A stretch of DNA of 64,000 nucleotides from an uncultured Mycobacterium sp. (lineage in GTDB: Bacteria > Actinomycetota > Actinomycetes > Mycobacteriales > Mycobacteriaceae), in NCBI GenBank assembly GCA_900078375.1, contig FLQS01000006.1, positions 29,070-93,069 of the forward strand, in the 5' to 3' direction. Position 1 is the stretch's first letter, and every line of letters starts with the position of its first letter. Both the position numbers and the translations under genes were made by a program. Below are positions 50,772-59,042 of the stretch, piece by piece. Below the pieces are notes generated by a model. The model was not told the origin of the DNA. It ran no database searches and saw only the letters and a program-made list of their open reading frames with translations.

Positions 50772-51907
50772 TCGTCTGGGTGATCGCCGGGCTGCTGGGA
50801 ATGGCTACCGGCCTGCGCATCGGGTGGGCGTTGGTCAACAAGCAGTCGGTGGTCAGCTCGGCGATGATCGTGGCTCTTGGCAGTCTGGCCCTGGTCGCCG
50901 CGTTGAACTGGCCGCCGCTGACGCTCTTGATCGACAGCATCCTGCACTGGTCGAACATTTCGATCGGTCTGAGCCAGGTGGCTCTGGTCTGGTGTGCGGC
51001 GGGCAGCTGCGTGATGATCACCAGCGTCGCCTCGACTCGCAGTCCCGCCGTCATTCGCCGGATCGCGGCGGCGCAGTACGCGGTGGCCGGTGCGATCAGT
51101 GTCGCGACGCTGGTCCTGTTCTTCTTGTCCGGTCAGCAGCCGGAGATGTCGCCCGAGGAGTACCTGCGCCGCAATCTCGGGTCGGCCAACACGTCGCTGC
51201 CGTGGCTGCTGCCGCTGCTGTACGTGATGCTCGCCTTCACGCTGGTGTTGTGGGCCGGCATGCGGCACTCGAACCGGACGCGCCGCGGCCGGGCCCTGTT
51301 CGTCTTCACCCTCGGTATCGCCCTGCTGGTGGCGGCCACCGCTTTCTTCCTGATCCGGGCTGTGGGCACCTCTCATCTGGTGGGCGTGGGGACCGCGGCG
51401 ACTCTGCTGGGCGCCGCGATGGCGATCGTCGCGGCGGGATCCCTGCTGCCCGCGGTTGAGGATTGGTTCGGTGGACGACGGGAATTGCGCCTCATCGACC
51501 CACTGCTGACCGAACTGGAGCGGCGTCAGCCGGACGTCGGGATCGGCGAACGGCCGCGCGGCCCACTGGTTTTCCGGGTGGCCGAGCGAATGTCACTGAT
51601 CTCCGACGCCCTGTACCTGGAAGCCACGATGGCCGAGCATCTGGCGGCCGCCAAGCCGGAGGGCGCGGGGGTGAAGGTAATGACCGCCGACGATCGCGCG
51701 GCGGCCAGCCCCGACGCACAGGCTCTTGCGATCGCCAAGTGGATCCACGCGGGACGACGCACGCCGCGGGTCGCGCGCCCGGCGGGGCAGGGGCAGTTTC
51801 CGGGCATGAGTTGGCTCGGGCAGCCCGAAAGCTACTCGGATCGGGAATGGATCCTCGAGATCGCGCGCCAGTACCGCGCACTGGAAGCTGAAGCCGTCCC
51901 GCGTTGA
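50768..51907 (+). CDS. MAB_1171c-type polytopic membrane protein
   Basis: 379 aa: about seven N-terminal membrane helices (residues 1-220) followed by a cytosolic C-terminal domain of about 150 residues (LIDPLLTELERRQPDVGI; VFRVAERMSLISDALYLEATM). This is the layout of the MAB_1171c family of putative transporters (DUF6545-like tail), which are often adjacent to an ImmA/IrrE-type gene in actinobacteria. The start is TTG 50768 (overlap with the protease gene) or GTG 50780. Converges on espR. Transport function is not established. Confidence 0.78.
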   Translation: MIVWVIAGLLGMATGLRIGWALVNKQSVVSSAMIVALGSLALVAALNWPPLTLLIDSILHWSNISIGLSQVALVWCAAGSCVMITSVASTRSPAVIRRIAAAQYAVAGAISVATLVLFFLSGQQPEMSPEEYLRRNLGSANTSLPWLLPLLYVMLAFTLVLWAGMRHSNRTRRGRALFVFTLGIALLVAATAFFLIRAVGTSHLVGVGTAATLLGAAMAIVAAGSLLPAVEDWFGGRRELRLIDPLLTELERRQPDVGIGERPRGPLVFRVAERMSLISDALYLEATMAEHLAAAKPEGAGVKVMTADDRAAASPDAQALAIAKWIHAGRRTPRVARPAGQGQFPGMSWLGQPESYSDREWILEIARQYRALEAEAVPR

Positions 51908-51950
51908 CCGGATCTAACGTTGCCGCAACTCCTGTGACAGGAGCGACGGG

Positions 51951-52349
51951 CTAATCGTCGAGGTGTTCCCGACGACGCAGCTCGTCGACCTTGGACACGA
52001 TGTCCTGCTGGGCCTCTGGAGACAGCCCGACGGTCCGCGCGGCAATGCGTCGCACGCCCTCGTCGCGCATGTTCGCCAACCAGGTCAGCTCCTTGTCGAG
52101 CTTCTCGTAGTACTCGTCGTCGGTGAAGTACTGAGGCTTGATTCGGAAGAAGTTGGCAAGCGCCGTCATGGTCGTCGACGACGGGTTGGTCCGGTTGCCT
52201 GAACGCAGCTGCGACAGGTACGGAGCGGACATTGTGATGCCTTCAGACTTCAGCGCGGCGATCACTTCGGCAGAGGTATGAGGACCCCGGCCGGGGGGAT
52301 ACACCGTGTCGAACAGGCGATTCAGTCGGGCCGAGAACGTCGTGCTCAT
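51951..52349 (-). CDS. espR: Nucleoid-associated regulator EspR
   Basis: 132 aa, same length as the M. tuberculosis protein. N-terminal HTH (FSARLNRLFDTVYPPGRGPHTSAEVIAALKSEGITMSAPYLSQLRSGNRTNPS) is nearly identical to EspR, and the C-terminal dimerisation helices (DDEYYEKLDKELTWLANMRDEGVRRIA) are conserved. EspR binds many sites, including espACD and its own promoter. ATG at 52349 has GGAGG 8 nt upstream. A TTTGCTG box at 52397-52403 matches the reported EspR half-site, suggesting autoregulation. Confidence 0.96.
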   Translation of the reverse strand: MSTTFSARLNRLFDTVYPPGRGPHTSAEVIAALKSEGITMSAPYLSQLRSGNRTNPSSTTMTALANFFRIKPQYFTDDEYYEKLDKELTWLANMRDEGVRRIAARTVGLSPEAQQDIVSKVDELRRREHLDD

Positions 52350-52674
52350 CTTTTTGACCTCCACATGCAGAAGAGCGGTCATTTTCCGTTGGCTTATTTG
52401 CTGATCATCGTAGCGACACATCCGCCGACAACCAAGTGCAAACTACCGGATAATTGACGCACGCGGACATTTTCGGCCTACTGGCAAACATTCGTGCGGG
52501 TATTTTCTCAGGTCAGCACCTACTCGGCCCGCATCGCGAGGCAAAGAAACGCATGGTGGAAGCCCTGCTGGCGCAGCAGGTGACCGATAATCGCTCACTC
52601 AAGAACCTGAGAGTACCCTGAGCAACCGAGGGTACGGAGCGCGGTCGCGGAAATCTACTTTGCTGTAAGTCCGG
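52350..52674. other. Intergenic region between espR and the GDT1-like gene
   Basis: 325 bp without a supported gene. It holds the espR upstream region (EspR-like box near 52397) and, at 52613-52635, a 7-bp stem GTACCCT/AGGGTAC with a 9-nt loop that could end the GDT1-like transcript. Confidence 0.5.
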
Positions 52675-53475
52675 TTATGCCGAGTCGCCAGAGGGGTTCG
52701 GTGCTCCTGGCACCCGACCCGCCACCCCGCCCTCGGTCCCGGCCCCCGGTGAGACCGATCCGGAATGCGGTCTGTCCTCGGACGCCTGTGCGGTGTCGGT
52801 GCGGAGCGCGGCGGGTCGCAGGCGCGCCGGCAGTGCCTGAGTCGCTGCCGCGGCCAGCAGGATGATGGCCGCCGCGATTCCGATGGTCGCAATGCCAGAC
52901 GCCGTGGGGAAGGCTCCCTCGATGAGCATGGACACCCCGAACAGCAGGAAGAGGGCGGCCGCGCCCACCTGGATGAGCCGCTCCGGCAGGTGCTTGCCGG
53001 CCAGGGCACCGACCAGGATGGCCAGCGCGTCGGCGGCGACCATGCCAATGGTCGACCCGATCCATACGCCGACCCAGTCGTGGTCGGCGGCCAGGGTGAT
53101 CGTCGCGAGCATCGTCTTGTCGCCGAGCTCAGCCAGGAGGAACGCAGACGTCACGGCGAAGAAGGCAGGTGCGGTGGTCCGCTGAGCCCGGGTGGCCTCG
53201 TCGTCGGACAGCTTGTCCCCGCGCAGCGTCCACAGCCCGAACAGGACGAAGGCCACACCGGCGAGGATGCCGAGTAGATGGGTGGGCAGCGCGGCGCCGA
53301 GGTAGTGGCCGACGGCGACGGAAATCAGGTGCACCGCCGTCGTCGCGACGGTGATCCCGCTCAGCACGACCCACCAGCGATGGCGTAGCGCGAACGTCAT
53401 AGCCATCAGCTGTGACTTGTCACCCAATTCGGCGACGAAGATGACGGCGAAACTCAGGAACAACGCGGCGAGCAC
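52675..53475 (-). CDS. GDT1/TMEM165 (UPF0016) family cation exporter, probable Mn2+
   Basis: 266 aa, six predicted helices in two homologous halves, each with the family motif E-x-G-D-K (AELGDKSQL near residue 14 and AELGDKTML). The long C-terminal tail after the last helix is polar. GTG at 53475 is chosen because AGGAG lies 6 nt upstream; the longer frame to 53535 runs into the riboswitch expression platform. Family members export Mn2+ or Ca2+. The Mn2+-type leader upstream makes manganese the likely ion. Confidence 0.92.
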   Translation of the reverse strand: MLAALFLSFAVIFVAELGDKSQLMAMTFALRHRWWVVLSGITVATTAVHLISVAVGHYLGAALPTHLLGILAGVAFVLFGLWTLRGDKLSDDEATRAQRTTAPAFFAVTSAFLLAELGDKTMLATITLAADHDWVGVWIGSTIGMVAADALAILVGALAGKHLPERLIQVGAAALFLLFGVSMLIEGAFPTASGIATIGIAAAIILLAAAATQALPARLRPAALRTDTAQASEDRPHSGSVSPGAGTEGGVAGRVPGAPNPSGDSA

Positions 53476-53526
53476 CCAGAACTCCTCGTTCGGGTGGCTG
53501 TGGTCAGGGGCGGTACAGATGCCTCC

Positions 53527-53556
53527 GGCCGACAACCACGAATGGTCTTACGGCCG
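53527..53556 (-). promoter_or_regulatory. Expression-platform hairpin of the Mn riboswitch
   Basis: On the minus strand CGGCCG ... CGGCCG encloses ACCA-TTCG-TGGT, immediately 3' of the aptamer's GAGACCTTC. It could compete with the closing helix of the aptamer. Confidence 0.55.
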
Positions 53557-53662
53557 AAGGTCTCGCCCACCGACACTGATGCCGGCCGGACAACCGGGCC
53601 CTGCGGTATGCACGCCAGGCCAGTATGTCGATTGTCCGATTGGGGGCTACTCCCCTTCGCTG
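53550..53662 (-). ncRNA. yybP-ykoY-type manganese riboswitch
   Basis: On the minus strand the leader carries both strongly conserved blocks of the yybP-ykoY aptamer: 5' GGGGAGTAGC (complement of 53646-53655) and 3' GCGAGACCTTC (complement of 53556-53566). They are separated by about 80 nt with a helix GGACAA/TTGTCC in between. These blocks form the Mn2+-binding junction in the known family. It lies just upstream of a GDT1/TMEM165 exporter gene, a classical yybP-ykoY partner. No covariance search was run. Confidence 0.82.
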
Positions 53663-53776
53663 GCGCCAACTCTACGGGCCGCTCCGCGGCGCGTGCAACT
53701 CTTGTCAGCCGAAAACCCAACAGCACCAATAAATTTGGGGAACCATGCAAGAAAGTTCGGGTACCCTCAAAGCCGG

Positions 53777-54310
53777 CTATGCGGCCAGTAGCATCGCCAG
53801 GATCGCGGTATCGGGGTGGCTGATCGGGTCGACGCCGACCCGGCTCACCATGCTGGTGATCGTCCCGTCGGATTCGGCCTCGACCCACGCGGCGCGGTGC
53901 TCCAGGCCTAAGTGTGGAATACCCGGCAGTAGCACGCAACCCGATGCGGCTCCGGAGCATTCCGGCAGCGACGGCATAGTCTCTGACGGCGGGTGCAGCA
54001 TCAACAGTGCCGGTGGCTGCCTGTCAGCGAAATGTCCTGGCGGAACGGCGGATTCGCCCACCACGGTGCCTTCGGCGAGGACCAGGCCGACGGTACCTGG
54101 CTGCGGCCTGTCGGGCAGTTCCTCCCGAACGCCGAAAATGGTTGTGGTGGAAAGCAGCCCGGGCAGTGAGGCGACACGCACGGCGACCATCAGAAGTTGC
54201 GCCCACTCCTTCGTCGAGTTCGGCCAGCGACCGGATACGACAAAGCCCTTCAGGGCGCCAGAAGAGTGAAAGGGGGCGACTTCGACCGCACGCCCGGAAC
54301 CATTTTCCAT
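53777..54310 (-). CDS. Conserved mycobacterial protein (Rv3847-like)
   Basis: 177 aa, the same length as Rv3847 as recalled, with the characteristic AVEVAPFHSSGALKGFVVSGRWPNSTKEWAQLLMVAVR start. A soluble alpha/beta protein; no catalytic motif recognised. ATG at 54310 has GGAGG 5 nt upstream. It neighbours the GDT1-like gene, as Rv3847/Rv3848 do in M. tuberculosis, and is followed upstream by a small membrane-peptide gene on the same strand. Function unknown. Confidence 0.8.
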   Translation of the reverse strand: MENGSGRAVEVAPFHSSGALKGFVVSGRWPNSTKEWAQLLMVAVRVASLPGLLSTTTIFGVREELPDRPQPGTVGLVLAEGTVVGESAVPPGHFADRQPPALLMLHPPSETMPSLPECSGAASGCVLLPGIPHLGLEHRAAWVEAESDGTITSMVSRVGVDPISHPDTAILAMLLAA

Positions 54311-54457
54311 CTCGCCTCCGCGACACTCTCCGATGTCAGTGCGACACGACTGCGGGTCGGTTCGATTCAGGATGCGCCACATAGCGCGCGGCGGCAAGAC
54401 GACACGGGTGCCAACCGGGAGCGGATTCGGCAGACGCCCGGTGCAGCCTGGGAAGGC

Positions 54458-54616
54458 TCAGAACAAGACGATGACGGCCAGGATGCCCAACAGGACGAGG
54501 GCGATGACGCCGGCGCGCAGGGCTGCCAGCATGTACGAGCGGTTACAGGTCGCAGAGGAGACATGCCAATGCGATGGCTGGGACGCGGACTGCGCCCGGA
54601 CTGACTGGGATGCCAT
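54458..54616 (-). CDS. Small membrane protein (52 aa)
   Basis: Polar N-terminal half (MASQSVRAQSASQPSHWHVSS) and a single C-terminal helix LRAGVIALVLLGILAVIVLF ending at the stop. Codon use is typical of the neighbours. An internal ATG (MLAALRAGVIALV) could give a 24-residue pure membrane peptide. A modest AGGATGG site precedes the start. Too short for common gene finders. Function unknown. Confidence 0.5.
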   Translation of the reverse strand: MASQSVRAQSASQPSHWHVSSATCNRSYMLAALRAGVIALVLLGILAVIVLF

Positions 54617-55126
54617 CAAACCATCCTGACCTGCATGTTCAACTACCGCCCCCAGTGAAGTTAGTCACAGACTCTCTTGTGAGCGCGATCATAACCCCTC
54701 ATGTACCTCGAGGAAAATCGGCTCAACCACTGCACCCGAACCTCGTCGAATGTTTGCGGTTTGTTGATTGCGAAAGGGGGTATCCAAGATCACAGTTGGG
54801 CCCAAGGGTGTCGGCGTGTCGCGCGGCGCGTCGCGGCGCCGTTTCGGACGGTTAGCGAGGCAACCGATTTCGCTCGCCCGTTACCAAGTTGTTGATCAGG
54901 GCGCTCCGGGGCCGTCGGGTTATCCACAGGTACTGCCTGTCTCCGTGGCGAGATGGTGCGCTCAATGCCCATTCACCCGCACGGATGCCTGTGGATAAAC
55001 CTGTGGAAACTGTGGATAGCCCAGTCATTGCTGCATGTTCCGGATCGTCGAAGATGCACTGCGTGCCACAACCCGTGCCCGGCGGCAGCACTCCGGACCC
55101 TGGTTGCGCTCGCTAGGCTGGTCCGC
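54617..55126. other. 510-bp intergenic region containing the DnaA-box cluster
   Basis: No supported gene. The central part is GC-rich with alternating CGCG tracts (around 54820-54840). The right third carries the DnaA boxes listed separately. Confidence 0.6.
54920..55019. promoter_or_regulatory. Cluster of four DnaA-box-like sites
   Basis: TTATCCACA at 54920-54928 (+) and TGTGGATAA at 54990-54998 (-) are perfect consensus 9-mers. TGTGGAAAC (55002-55010) and TGTGGATAG (55011-55019) match except for the last one or two positions. Four in 100 bp, three in tandem, far from dnaA-dnaN, suggest a DnaA-binding or titration site or DnaA-controlled promoter for the gene at 55127. This is inferred from motif only. 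Confidence 0.6.
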
Positions 55127-56176
55127 GTGATTCAGGTGTGCTCCCAGTGCGGGACACGGTGGAACGTGCGCGACCGCCAGCGGGGCTGGTGCCCGCGCTG
55201 CAATGGCGCCCTGATGGCGCCGGTCGACCCGCCGGATCCGCGCTGGAGCCCCGGTGCCACGACCCACCCGCCGACCAGACCACCCGGACCACAGCGGGGT
55301 GGACCGCGACTGCCGCAGGGTTTCCGCTGGATCGCGGTACGGCCCGGTCCACCGCCTCCGCCGCGTCGCCGTCGTCGTCCCCTCGGGCCGACGCCGCGCT
55401 ACGCCTACATCCCACGGTGGGGGCTCGCCGACCATGTCGTGCCGGTGGCGCCGGGCGGCGACGACGCCGTCAAGAAGGGACCGGCGCCGGTCACCGTGCG
55501 CGCCGCGCTGCTCTCGGCGATCACCATCTTCGGCCTGGCGGCGGCCATCCACATCGTTCGCTACGCGCTGCTGTTGATCAACCGCACCTCGCTGCTGCCC
55601 CCTCTGGTCGCCGGCGCGGCGCTGTGGCTCGGCGTGTTGGCCAGCCTGGCCGCCGTCGTGGCGGTGATCCTGACCGGCGTTGTGACGACGTCCTGGTTGA
55701 TCGCGCGCCGGGCCGCGGTCTACGAACACCTCGGGCGGGACGAACCGCGGCCGACGTGGGCCCTGTGGGCCGGGTGCCTGGTGCCGGTCGTCAACCTTGC
55801 GTGGGCGCCCGTGTACGTCATCGAACTCGCTCACGCGGAGCAGACGCATGCTCGGCTGCGCGGGCCGATCGCCGCGTGGTGGATCGCCTGGATCCTGTCG
55901 ACAGCCGTGTCGATCTTCGGGATCGCCACGAGCTTCACCAATAAGCCGCAGGGGATCGCCGACAACACCGTGACGGTGATCGTCGCCTACCTGCTGGGCG
56001 CGGGAGTACTGGTCTTGCTCTGGCAGGTGTTCGATGCCTTCGTGCGCAAGCCCGTCGAACGGCCGCTGCACCGGTGGGTGGTGGTGGGCGACGACCAGCC
56101 CCAGGCGCAGCCTGTGCCGGTCGAGGCCGAATCGCCGTCAGCGGTTGAGCCGGACCAACAGGAACCGGCAGCATAG
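55127..56176 (+). CDS. DUF4328 membrane protein with zinc-ribbon start (Rv3843c-like)
   Basis: 349 aa: zinc ribbon at the N-terminus (CSQCG...CPRCN), a Pro/Arg-rich linker (about 40-105), then four to five membrane helices with the DUF4328 signature RRAAVYEHLGRDEPRPTWALWAGCLVPVVNLAWAPVYVIE. GTG start at 55127. Upstream is a cluster of DnaA boxes; 4 nt downstream begins glpQ1. Function unknown. Confidence 0.85.
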   Translation: MIQVCSQCGTRWNVRDRQRGWCPRCNGALMAPVDPPDPRWSPGATTHPPTRPPGPQRGGPRLPQGFRWIAVRPGPPPPPRRRRRPLGPTPRYAYIPRWGLADHVVPVAPGGDDAVKKGPAPVTVRAALLSAITIFGLAAAIHIVRYALLLINRTSLLPPLVAGAALWLGVLASLAAVVAVILTGVVTTSWLIARRAAVYEHLGRDEPRPTWALWAGCLVPVVNLAWAPVYVIELAHAEQTHARLRGPIAAWWIAWILSTAVSIFGIATSFTNKPQGIADNTVTVIVAYLLGAGVLVLLWQVFDAFVRKPVERPLHRWVVVGDDQPQAQPVPVEAESPSAVEPDQQEPAA

Positions 56177-56180
56177 GCGT

Positions 56181-57002
56181 ATGCACTCGGCCGGCGATCC
56201 GCATGACGGGCACCCCTTCGTGGTTGCCCACCGCGGCGCTTCGGCCGAGCGCCCCGAGCACACGCTGGCCGCCTACGAGCTCGCGCTGGTCGAAGGTGCC
56301 GACGGAGTCGAGTGCGATGTCCGGCTGACGCGCGACGGCCACCTGGTGTGTGTGCACGACCGCCGAGTGGACCGCACGTCGACGGGCACCGGCTTGGTCA
56401 GCGAGATGACGCTGGCCGAACTCAAACGGCTGGATTGGGGGGCGTGGCACAGCAGCGCGCAGTCCGACGATCCGCCGGCAGGCACGGGTCTGCTCACCCT
56501 CGACGAGCTCGTCCGCCTGGTCCTGGACTGGAACCGGCCGGTGAAGATGTTCATCGAGACCAAACACCCGGTGCGCTACGGCGGACTGGTGGAGAGCAAG
56601 GTGCTGGCCCTGTTGCATCGCTATGGCATCGCCGCACCGGCGTCGGCGGATCTCTCCCGTGCGGTGGTGATGTCGTTCTCGGCCGCGGCGGTGTGGCGGA
56701 TCCGCCGCGCGGCGCCCCTGCTGCCGACTGTGCTGCTCGGCGAGACCTCGCGCTACCTGGGCGGCAGCGCTGCCACGACCGTCGGGGCGACGGCCGTGGG
56801 ACCGTCGATTGCCACGCTGCGGGAGCATCCCGAACTCGTCGACCGGGCCGCCGCCCAGGGCCGCGCGATGTACTGCTGGACCATCGACCACTACGAGGAC
56901 GTCGGCTACTGCCGCGATCTCGGGGTCGGCTGGATCGCCACGAACCATCCAGGACGGACCAAGGCCTGGCTGCAGAACCCGTTGGCCGTCCCCGGCGACT
57001 AG
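56181..57002 (+). CDS. glpQ1: Glycerophosphodiester phosphodiesterase GlpQ1
   Basis: 273 aa TIM-barrel enzyme that hydrolyses glycerophosphodiesters to glycerol-3-phosphate. Motifs: VAHRGASAERPEHT with the catalytic HR and E, GVECDVRLTRDGHLVCVHD (Glu/Asp metal ligands, second His), IETKHPVRYGG, and the C-terminal YCWTIDHYEDV. No signal peptide, so probably cytosolic. Start ATG 56181, 4 nt after the DUF4328 stop. Its end overlaps the convergent LCP gene by 4 bp. Confidence 0.94.
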   Translation: MHSAGDPHDGHPFVVAHRGASAERPEHTLAAYELALVEGADGVECDVRLTRDGHLVCVHDRRVDRTSTGTGLVSEMTLAELKRLDWGAWHSSAQSDDPPAGTGLLTLDELVRLVLDWNRPVKMFIETKHPVRYGGLVESKVLALLHRYGIAAPASADLSRAVVMSFSAAAVWRIRRAAPLLPTVLLGETSRYLGGSAATTVGATAVGPSIATLREHPELVDRAAAQGRAMYCWTIDHYEDVGYCRDLGVGWIATNHPGRTKAWLQNPLAVPGD

Positions 57003-58234
57003 GGCTGCCCGTCGAGCACCTGCTGCGGGATCGCCGAATCGGTGCGCAGCGCTGCGAACAACTGATCGGCCGCATCGGAGTCCCACACCACCACCGAACC
57101 GGAGTCGCTTCCGGTGAACTCTCCGATCGGCACCGTGATCGCGGTGGTCGAGCCATGCAGCGCCCAGCCGAGCAGCGCCAGATCCCAGACGTGGTCGCCG
57201 GTGTCGACGGTCAGTGACCCGACGGCGGCGTGCGGTACCGAGTACCAGCGCCACGGATTGAACCACACCGCGACGCTGCTGGCCTTGTGCATCACCGCGG
57301 CCATGAACTCACGCTGGTGGACCATTCGGTCCAGATCGGCGCGTGGGGTCGCCCGCGATCGCACGTAGCCCAGTGCGTTGCGGCCATCGAGGGTCTGGCA
57401 GCCCGCGGGCACGTTGATCCCGGCCAGCGGATCATCGATCGGATCGGCCGGGCACACCTGGACACCACCGAGTGCGTCGACCACCACCGCGAAGCCGTCG
57501 AAACCCACTTCGGCGTAGTGGTCGAGGTGCAGGCCCGTCGCCTGTTCGACGGTCTGGGCCAGCAGCGGCGCACCGCCCTGGGCGAACGCGGCGTTGATCT
57601 TGTCCTTGCCGTGGCCGGGGATGTCCACATAGGAGTCGCGGGGGATCGAGACCATCGTCGTGGGGGCGTTGGAGCCGAGCGCCGGGATGTGCACCACCAG
57701 GATGGTGTCGGTCCGACCGTTGCCGAGATCGCCGCCGGTGGCCAGGTCGGCCTGCTGCTCGGGAGTCAGGCCGGCTCTGCTGTCGGAGCCGACGAGCAAC
57801 CATGTGGTGCCCGCGCCCGCGGCGGGCCGGCCGGCATAGTCGAACACCGCGACGCGGCGCAGGCTGGAGTCGATCCAGACCGCGCCGCCGACGAGCCCGC
57901 CGGCCGCCAGTAGCAGCACGACGATCAATGTGACGTAAATCCTTCGCCCCCAGCGCTTTTTGTGTTTCGGCTGCGGAGGTGCGGCCGGCGGGGGAGCAGG
58001 TGGCCGTGCGGAGGGGGGCGGCGGGGGAAGTCGCCGAGGTGGCGGCTGCCTGCGTGGCGGCGGGGCCTGCCGTGGCGGTGGCGGTGGCGCCGGGGGTGGC
58101 CGCCGATTCGGGTCCCGCCGGAGCACCTGAGAGGGCTCATGCAGGGGCGGGCGACCCGGCGGCGGCGCTTGACGCGGTATCCGCTCAGTAGGCGGATCCG
58201 GCGCGGGGCGCCGCGGTGGCCAGTCCTCGCTCAC
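56999..58234 (-). CDS. LytR-CpsA-Psr (LCP) family protein (Rv3840-like)
   Basis: 411 aa. A Pro/Arg-rich cytosolic segment (1-95), one membrane helix (RIYVTLIVVLLLAAGGLVGG), then the LCP catalytic domain: LLVGSDSRAG, RTDTILVVHI, TMVSIPRDSYVDIPG, KINAAFAQGG and YVRSRATPRADLDRMVHQREFM, with the Arg/Asp residues that bind the polyprenyl pyrophosphate headgroup. LCP enzymes attach arabinogalactan or other polymers to peptidoglycan. GTG start at 58234. Confidence 0.93.
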   Translation of the reverse strand: MSEDWPPRRPAPDPPTERIPRQAPPPGRPPLHEPSQVLRRDPNRRPPPAPPPPPRQAPPPRRQPPPRRLPPPPPSARPPAPPPAAPPQPKHKKRWGRRIYVTLIVVLLLAAGGLVGGAVWIDSSLRRVAVFDYAGRPAAGAGTTWLLVGSDSRAGLTPEQQADLATGGDLGNGRTDTILVVHIPALGSNAPTTMVSIPRDSYVDIPGHGKDKINAAFAQGGAPLLAQTVEQATGLHLDHYAEVGFDGFAVVVDALGGVQVCPADPIDDPLAGINVPAGCQTLDGRNALGYVRSRATPRADLDRMVHQREFMAAVMHKASSVAVWFNPWRWYSVPHAAVGSLTVDTGDHVWDLALLGWALHGSTTAITVPIGEFTGSDSGSVVVWDSDAADQLFAALRTDSAIPQQVLDGQP

Positions 58235-58256
58235 CAGGTCAATTTACGTGCCTGGC

Positions 58257-59024
58257 TCACTTGAGCCAGCCAAGATGACCGGCGAGTGCGACGTAGCCGA
58301 CGAACGCGACGGTGTCGATGACGCCGTGCGCGATCACCAGCGGCCACAACCGGCCGGTGCGGCACCAGGCATACCCGAAGACCACGCCCATCACGAGATT
58401 GCCCAACCCCGCGCCGAAGCCTTGATAGAGGTGATACGCCCCGCGCAGCACGCTGGAGGCCAGGATCGCCCGGTTCTGGCTCAGGCCGAGTTGTTTGAGC
58501 CGGGTGATCAGGTAGCCGACGACCACGACCTCTTCGGCGAAGCCGTTGGCGAACGCGGACAGGATCAGCACCGGGATGCGCCACCAGGTGTCGTGCAATG
58601 CCGCAGGCTCCACCTCGGCGTTCATTCCGAGCCAGCGGCCTGCCAGATACAGCAGCAGGCCGGGGATGCCGATCAGCGCGGACAGGCCGAGACCGCCCAG
58701 TACGTCCACACGCCAGCGCATCCGTCCCAACCCGAGCCGGGTGGGCGTGATGCCGCTGCGCCACAACAGATACAGGGCAAGGGTGCCCCAGGCCACCAGC
58801 TGGGCGACCGACGCCAGGTTGAGGCCGAGGTTGATCAGGTCATAGCGGGACAGATTGGGGTTCAACCGAACTCGGTGACCGGCGAGCCCGGAGAGCACCG
58901 CGTCGACCAATTGCAGTGTCGCGATGACGGCGCTGACGCCGAAGGTGACGGCGAGCATGACGCCGACTTCGATGCGAAGGCCCCGCCGGTCGGTGGCGAG
59001 GAACTCGTCGCGGGTAGTGCTCAC
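58257..59024 (-). CDS. CPBP-family intramembrane protein with altered EExxxR motif
   Basis: 255 aa, about seven membrane helices. The conserved motifs of the CPBP/Abi protease family are recognisable, but the first reads EEVVVVG instead of EExxxR, so the Arg is absent; the following motifs AYHLYQG and IAHGVID keep their His residues. It may still hydrolyse peptides, but catalytic competence is uncertain. Start GTG 59024; 22 nt from the LCP gene, co-directional. Confidence 0.85.
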   Translation of the reverse strand: MSTTRDEFLATDRRGLRIEVGVMLAVTFGVSAVIATLQLVDAVLSGLAGHRVRLNPNLSRYDLINLGLNLASVAQLVAWGTLALYLLWRSGITPTRLGLGRMRWRVDVLGGLGLSALIGIPGLLLYLAGRWLGMNAEVEPAALHDTWWRIPVLILSAFANGFAEEVVVVGYLITRLKQLGLSQNRAILASSVLRGAYHLYQGFGAGLGNLVMGVVFGYAWCRTGRLWPLVIAHGVIDTVAFVGYVALAGHLGWLK

Positions 59025-59042
59025 CCCGCCACCGTAATAGCC

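Noticed and set aside
54317..54457. Possible tRNA or small RNA between the Rv3847-like gene and the membrane micro-protein
   Set aside because: No cloverleaf, CCA end or strong hairpin; appears to be a plain 140-bp spacer.
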